A stretch of DNA of 64,000 bases from Pseudonocardia sp. SCN 73-27 (GTDB lineage Bacteria > Actinomycetota > Actinomycetes > Mycobacteriales > Pseudonocardiaceae), in NCBI GenBank assembly GCA_001725415.1, contig MEGH01000099.1, positions 26,967 to 90,966 on the forward strand. Reading direction: 5' to 3'. The translations under genes and the position numbers were made by a program. The notes beneath the pieces are model-generated. The model was not told the origin of the DNA. It saw nothing but the letters and a program-made list of their open reading frames with translations, and made no database searches. Below, in pieces: positions 59,626-64,000 of the stretch (positions within the stretch are counted from its first letter, which is position 1; each line of letters opens with the position of its first letter).

Positions 59626-60507
59626 ATGAGCGTCACGACCGGACGAGCCGAGCTGTCGATCACCGACGTCTCGACGACCACACCGGGCCAGCTCGGGCCC
59701 GGTGACGCGAAGGTCTACGCCGAGTGGTTCGCCTGCCTGGCCGACGCCACCCGCGTCCGCCTCCTGCACGCCGTGGCCGCTGGCGGACGCGAGATCACCG
59801 TCGGCGAGCTCACCAACCTGCTCGGCATCAGCCAGTCGACCTGCTCGCACCACGTCCGCAAGCTCGCCGACGTCGGGTTCGTGACCGTGCGCCGCGACGG
59901 CAACGCCACCCTCGTCGCCGTCAACCCTGCGTGCTGCACTGGCCTCCCGCACGCCGCGGACATCGTCATGGGCCTCCTCGCACCCCGCCCGTGCTGTCCC
60001 GAGGACCTGCCCGACGACGTCACCGTCCGTGCCATGACCGACGCCGACTGGGCCGACGTCCGCCGCATCTACGCCGAAGGCATTGCCACCGGCGACGCCA
60101 CGTTCGAGACCGACGTCCCCGACCGCCGCCACCTCGACCGCACCTGGCTCCCCGACCACCGCTGGATCGCCGAGCTCGACGGCGACGTCGTCGGCTGGAC
60201 GGCGCTGAGCCCGGTGTCCGTGCGCCCCGTCTACGCCGGCGTCGCCGAGTCCTCGATCTACGTCGCCGACGGCCACCGCGGCCGCGGCGTCGGCAAGGCG
60301 CTCATCCACCGCCAGGTCTGTGCCGCCGACGACGCCAGCCTCTGGACACTGCAGACGTCGATTTTCCCTGAGAACCGGGCATCCCTCGCCCTGCACCACT
60401 CCGCCGGCTATCGCACCCTCGGCGTACGGGAGCGCATCGGCCAACGCGACGGCCACTGGCGCGACACGGTCTTCCTCGAACGGCGCCGGGCCGCTGACCT
60501 GGCCTGA
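59626..60507 (+). CDS. ArsR-ArsN fusion: arsenical repressor joined to GNAT acetyltransferase
   Basis: 293 residues. Residues ~25-125 are ArsR (ACLADATRVRLLHAVAAG; GISQSTCSHHVRKLADVGF) with Cys pairs at 103-104 and 123-124 that could bind As(III). Residues ~133-290 are a GNAT of the phosphinothricin/ArsN1 type (VRAMTDADWADVRRIYAEG, acetyl-CoA loop GHRGRGVGKALIHRQ, SIFPENRASLALHHSAGYR). ArsN1 enzymes N-acetylate arsinothricin, an arsenic antibiotic. Fusion to the sensor suggests the repressor and resistance enzyme are made as one unit. Transcript probably leaderless. The 60508-60743 stretch downstream holds no supported gene. Confidence 0.85.
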   Translation: MSVTTGRAELSITDVSTTTPGQLGPGDAKVYAEWFACLADATRVRLLHAVAAGGREITVGELTNLLGISQSTCSHHVRKLADVGFVTVRRDGNATLVAVNPACCTGLPHAADIVMGLLAPRPCCPEDLPDDVTVRAMTDADWADVRRIYAEGIATGDATFETDVPDRRHLDRTWLPDHRWIAELDGDVVGWTALSPVSVRPVYAGVAESSIYVADGHRGRGVGKALIHRQVCAADDASLWTLQTSIFPENRASLALHHSAGYRTLGVRERIGQRDGHWRDTVFLERRRAADLA

Positions 60508-60743
60508 GGCGAACACCTACATCAGCCGCGCCTCCAGTCACGGAAGTGACGGACGCGTTTGCAGATCGACCTCGACTCCATCGCCGTCCACCGACGCGCG
60601 ACCGACGCACCAGGGCCCCTCCGCCGAGCCGCGGGACCCGGCAAAATTCCTACTGAACGTCACCTTCAGCGAGCCGCCGGACTGACGACGACCCAACCGT
60701 CTGTCACCCGTCGATCTCGTACGCCTGACGCAGTCCGGCCCGA

Positions 60744-61199
60744 CTAGTCGAAGTCATCCCACAGTCCGCGGCGGCTCGGCTCGACGAAGGTGAAACGTAC
60801 CCCGACTCGAGCGACTTCCTCGATCAATGGCGGCACCAGGGGATGCACGGAGAGACGACGTCGAAGGCGACGGCTCAGGCGACGGACGCGGCGATCTCGA
60901 CGGCCAGAGGCCGCCTCCGAGATGCCAAGCCGTTGCGCGAGTTCGCTGTACGCGATGACGCGCCCCGGGCTACGCATCAGGATCGAGAGAAGGAGTGCTT
61001 CATTCGACGGCAGCACAACAGTCCAGGCGTCGACACTCGCCCTTCGACGGCCCAAGTCAAGCCAGACCGGCCCGACCGACAGTCGACCCATCCCGTTCGG
61101 CCTCTCCCCGGACCCTTCCGAAGAGCCCGATCCTTCGACGTCTCGCCGGATCCACCGCATGGCGACACCCCTTCGATCACACTTCCGCCAGTACATCAC
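60744..61199 (-). CDS. Winged-helix DNA-binding protein (OmpR/PhoB C-terminal type), no receiver
   Basis: About 138-151 residues (ATG near 61160 or an earlier start). VGPVWLDLGRRRASVDAWTV, LPSNEALLLSILMRSPGRVI and YSELAQRLG match the Trans_reg_C winged helix. An Arg-rich recognition helix (RDRRVRRLSRRLRRRL) and GVRFTFVEP wing follow. There is no receiver domain and no kinase next to it. It is divergent from pstS across ~470 bp containing a PHO box, so a role in phosphate control is possible but unproven. Confidence 0.65.
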   Translation of the reverse strand: MMYWRKCDRRGVAMRWIRRDVEGSGSSEGSGERPNGMGRLSVGPVWLDLGRRRASVDAWTVVLPSNEALLLSILMRSPGRVIAYSELAQRLGISEAASGRRDRRVRRLSRRLRRRLSVHPLVPPLIEEVARVGVRFTFVEPSRRGLWDDFD

Positions 61200-61511
61200 T
61201 CAATGAATATTGAGTCAACGGTTACTGACCGGGCCGACTGCAGGACCAAGCGGCCGATGTCACCGCATTCAGGAGGGGCAAGACTCAGAGCCGGGCGGAG
61301 ACCCAAGGCGCCACCTCGGGCCCCAGCTAGACGCCGGGCAAGACGATGGAGGCGGTCGAGCCCATTGCGAACATCAGCCGCCGCACTCGACCTACCCATG
61401 CGGCCTCTGTCACAGTCAGTTGCGACTAACCCCGAAGAGCGGGGCTAGCGCCCTCTCGATCACCTTGAAGCGCCAGCGCCAACGACTGACAGTAGGCACA
61501 TGCTGTGCTGC

Positions 61512-61529
61512 GTTCACGCTTCGTTCACG
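61512..61529 (+). promoter_or_regulatory. PHO box upstream of pstS
   Basis: GTTCACG at 61512 and again at 61523, an 11-bp-period direct repeat as in actinobacterial PhoP boxes (GTTCACC-like). It is 145-160 bp ahead of the pstS start, so phosphate-starvation induction by PhoP is expected. Otherwise 61200-61673 has no gene. Confidence 0.7.
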
Positions 61530-61673
61530 TTGACAGCAGCCTGCATTCATCGTCGAACCCTAGGTTTTCGAACCGAAGCAGCGGAGACCCGTTGTGGCGC
61601 GAGACCCGCGCCGTCTGGCGAGGCCGCACCCCGGTAAGCGGCCCAAGTGCATAGAGGGAACTGAGGGAACTAG

Positions 61674-62798
61674 GTGAAGCTCAAGCGATCTGGCCTCGTC
61701 GTTGGCGTAATGGCCGCGGCTGCAGTCCTGCTGGCCAGCTGCGGCAGCGACAACAACACGTCGGCCGCAGGGTCCGGCACGACCGGTGCGGGTTCCTCCA
61801 ACGTGCAATGCGGTGGCAAGCCCACCCTGAAGGCGAGCGGCTCCACAGCTCAGGCGAACGCCATGACCCGCTTCGTCACAGCGTACGAAGCAGCCTGCTC
61901 GGGTCAGACCCTGAACTACACGTCGAACGGATCCGGCGCTGGTGTCTCGGAGTTCGTCGGCAACCAGACCGACTTCGGCGGATCGGACTCACCCCTTAGC
62001 CAGTCGAAGGGCGAGTACGACAAGGCCAAGGCACGGTGCCAGGGCGCCGACGCGTGGAACCTCCCGGTCGTGTTCGGCCCACTCGGCATCACATACAACC
62101 TGCAGGGCGTCGATGGCCTCGCGCTCGACGGCGCCACCGCAGCGAAGATCTTCAATGGGTCCATCACGCAGTGGAACGACCCGGCGATCGCCGCGCTCAA
62201 CAGCGGCAAGACCTTGCCGGCCGAGAAGATCACCGTGATCTACCGCAACGACGAGTCCGGAACGACCGACAACTTCCAGCAGTACCTCGTCGGCGCCTCC
62301 GACGGAGCCTGGGGCAAGCAGGCAGGCAAGACCTTCAACGGCGGCGTCGGTGAGGGAGCGAAGGGCAACGAGGGAACCTCGGCTGCCATCAAGTCCACCC
62401 CCGGCAGCATCACGTACAACGAGTGGTCCTTCGCCAAGGCACAGGGTCTGCAGATCGCTGACGTCGTGACCTCGGCCGGGTCGACCCCTGTCTCGATCAG
62501 CACCGAGTCGGTCGGCAAGACGATCGCGGGCGCGAAGATCAAGGGCACCGGGAACGACCTGGTTCTCGACACGTCGTCGTTCTACAAGCCCACTGACGCC
62601 GGCGCCTACCCGATCGTTCTTGCGACGTACGAGATCGTCTGCTCCAAGTACCCCGACGCGCAGACCGGCACGGCAGTCAAGGCTTTCCTGCAGGCGACGA
62701 TCACGGGCGGTCAGGCTGGTCTGACCGACAACGGGTACATCCCGATCCCGGACGCCTTCAAGGGCAAGCTGACCACCGCGATCAACGCGATCGCCTGA
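61674..62798 (+). CDS. pstS: Phosphate ABC transporter substrate-binding lipoprotein PstS
   Basis: 374 residues, lipoprotein signal ending VLLASC (Cys23). The mature protein has [20 protein letters not shown] and [29 protein letters not shown] (phosphate-binding Ser/Gly/Asp loops), [13 protein letters not shown] and [16 protein letters not shown]. It captures Pi outside the membrane for PstCAB. GTG start with GAGGGAAC upstream. First gene of pstSCA. Confidence 0.95.
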   Translation: MKLKRSGLVVGVMAAAAVLLASCGSDNNTSAAGSGTTGAGSSNVQCGGKPTLKASGSTAQANAMTRFVTAYEAACSGQTLNYTSNGSGAGVSEFVGNQTDFGGSDSPLSQSKGEYDKAKARCQGADAWNLPVVFGPLGITYNLQGVDGLALDGATAAKIFNGSITQWNDPAIAALNSGKTLPAEKITVIYRNDESGTTDNFQQYLVGASDGAWGKQAGKTFNGGVGEGAKGNEGTSAAIKSTPGSITYNEWSFAKAQGLQIADVVTSAGSTPVSISTESVGKTIAGAKIKGTGNDLVLDTSSFYKPTDAGAYPIVLATYEIVCSKYPDAQTGTAVKAFLQATITGGQAGLTDNGYIPIPDAFKGKLTTAINAIA

Positions 62799-62811
62799 TA
62801 GCAGGAGCCTG

Positions 62812-63861
62812 ATGGCCGCCAACAACGAAGCGGCCCAGTCCGGGGGCCCGTCGCCAGTCGCGACGGGCCCCCGTCCCGGGCCCGATGGAAAGACACCGCC
62901 CATGCCACAGACGACGAAGGGCACCAAGGTCGAGCGCGCCCGGCAACGCGGTGACGTGATCTTCTCGCGGCTCGCCACATCGTCCGGTTTGACTATCGTG
63001 GTCGCCATCGGCCTCATCACGGTCTTCTTGCTGATCCAGGCTGTTCCGTCGTTGCTGGCGAACCACGCGAATTTCTTCACCAGCACTGAATTCTCGACAT
63101 CCGATGCAGACAACCTGCGGTTCGGCATCCGTGACCTCCTCGTTGTCACGGTCCTGAGCTCAGCCTTCGCGCTGGTGATCGCCGTGCCACTGGCCATCGG
63201 AATCGCTGTCTACCTCACCCACTACGCCCCGGCACGCCTGTCACGTTGGTTCAGTGGCGTTGTCGATCTCCTCGCTGCCGTACCCTCGATCGTGTTCGGG
63301 CTCTGGGGAATTCTGGTGTTAGCACCGGCACTGACGCCTTTCGCCACCTTCCTCAACGACATTCTCGGGTGGTTCCCGCTTTTCGCCACGGGTAACGTGT
63401 CGATTGCAGGCGGTGGCACCATATTCACCGCCGGGATTGTCCTTGCGGTAATGATCCTGCCGATCATCACCGCTGTAACACGCGAAGTCTTCCGACAGAC
63501 TCCCCGTGGACACATCGAGGCCGCCCAGGCGCTCGGCGCGACACGCTGGGAAGTCGTACGAATGACTGTCCTGCCGTTCGGCCGAAGCGGCACCGTCGCC
63601 GCCTCGATGCTCGGGCTGGGACGAGCACTCGGCGAAACCGTCGCAGTGCTCATCATCTTGCGTTCTGCCGCAGAAGCCTCGCACTTCAGCCTCTTCGACG
63701 GCGGCTATACGTTCGCGTCAAAAATTGCGTCCGCCGCCGCTGAATTCAGCGCACCGCTGCCGACCGGTGCATACATCGCCGCAGGCTTCGTCCTCTTCGT
63801 GCTGACCTTTGCAGTCAACGCGGTCGCGCGCAAGATCGCAGGCGGAAAGGTCAACGCATGA
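62812..63861 (+). CDS. pstC: Phosphate ABC transporter permease PstC
   Basis: 349 residues with ~6 TM segments and the permease EAA loop [38 protein letters not shown] and [19 protein letters not shown] are typical PstC segments. The N-terminal ~45 residues are a Pro/Gly-rich cytosolic extension. It lies 13 bp downstream of pstS and overlaps pstA by ATGA. Confidence 0.94.
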   Translation: MAANNEAAQSGGPSPVATGPRPGPDGKTPPMPQTTKGTKVERARQRGDVIFSRLATSSGLTIVVAIGLITVFLLIQAVPSLLANHANFFTSTEFSTSDADNLRFGIRDLLVVTVLSSAFALVIAVPLAIGIAVYLTHYAPARLSRWFSGVVDLLAAVPSIVFGLWGILVLAPALTPFATFLNDILGWFPLFATGNVSIAGGGTIFTAGIVLAVMILPIITAVTREVFRQTPRGHIEAAQALGATRWEVVRMTVLPFGRSGTVAASMLGLGRALGETVAVLIILRSAAEASHFSLFDGGYTFASKIASAAAEFSAPLPTGAYIAAGFVLFVLTFAVNAVARKIAGGKVNA

Positions 63862-64000
63862 GTACCGTCGCCAAGGTCGACGTTCTTGATCAGCCGGCAT
63901 CAGGGCCAATCTTCCAGCCCATCAGCTCCCGACGGCGAACGACGAATGTCATCGCTCGCGTGCTGGTGACTCTCGCATTTCTGATCGCAGTGGTTCCCCT
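63858..64000 (+). CDS. pstA: Phosphate ABC transporter permease PstA, partial (runs off the window)
   Basis: Only the first ~47 residues are in the window: a charged N-terminus and the beginning of TM1 ([14 protein letters not shown]). Identity comes from the ATGA overlap with pstC and position in pstSCA. pstB is expected next, outside the window. Confidence 0.8.
   Translation, partial: MSTVAKVDVLDQPASGPIFQPISSRRRTTNVIARVLVTLAFLIAVVP

Noticed and set aside
60559-60747. A 62-residue gene after the ArsR-ArsN fusion
   Set aside because: Low-complexity Arg/Ala/Pro content with no Shine-Dalgarno and no motif.
61210-61533. A protein gene in the pstS upstream region
   Set aside because: It runs through the PHO box and expected promoter and has no coding-like codon bias.

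Overview
The window is high-GC DNA (about 70% or more by eye) with dense, overlapping genes, frequent GTG starts and ATGA/GTGA stop-start couplings. Mycothiol-type arsenate reductases, F420/flavin luciferase-like (LLM) enzymes, PucR/AraC/TetR regulators and small actinomycete mobile-element genes all point to an actinobacterium. Pseudonocardiaceae would fit, but that is inference.

Layout. (1) 0-5.6 kb: M23-type lipoprotein, ClC channel, hydrolase and P450 debris, and an orphan B12-type radical SAM enzyme. (2) 5.9-17.4 kb: one long minus-strand catabolic region. It holds an MHS-family MFS permease, a phthalate-dioxygenase-reductase-like protein, a P450, an AraC regulator, an aryl-acid AMP ligase, a salicylyl-CoA-5-hydroxylase-like flavoprotein, a flavodoxin-like protein, an alpha/beta hydrolase, a small unknown, a VOC protein and a TetR regulator with a visible operator. 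The likely logic is uptake, CoA activation, hydroxylation and further cleavage of an aromatic acid. (3) 17.5-18.2 kb: oppositely oriented hydrolase fragments. (4) 18.3-31.2 kb: a PucR regulator divergent from a nine-gene operon (LLM enzyme, DUF917, HyuA-like hydantoinase/oxoprolinase, and two complete molybdenum-hydroxylase trios). This looks like catabolism of an N-heterocycle of unknown identity. (5) 31.2-33.6 kb: a secreted protein and a metzincin metalloprotease with a repeat domain.

(6) 33.6-52 kb: the most unusual architecture. Three copies of the 3' half of a tRNA-Thr(CGT)-like gene lie at 33645, 38807 and 51696. The last two are identical over 46 bp, and each has short direct repeats beside it. 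They frame two cargo blocks. Block A is an LLM monooxygenase, GlcG-like protein, SDR, shortened CoA transferase and AraC regulator. Block B is a single-TM protein, PrsW protease, DUF2254, phosphoketolase, acetate kinase, AspT antiporter and AsdA decarboxylase, followed by decaying mobile-element genes and a second, different tRNA 3' fragment. No integrase is visible, so these look like accreted, integrase-less (CIME-like) elements. Block B combines substrate-level ATP formation (phosphoketolase plus acetate kinase) with an aspartate/alanine proton-motive cycle.

(7) 53-60.5 kb: an arsenic island. It has four LMW-phosphatase-type ArsC domains (one fused to ArsR), Acr3, an ArsR repressor, an MFS exporter, an ArsO-like flavoprotein and a divergent ArsR-ArsN (GNAT) fusion. 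A three-copy 16-bp operator lies between the last two, with one copy inside each promoter spacer. (8) 60.7-64 kb: a winged-helix protein, a PHO box and the start of pstSCA, which runs off the window.
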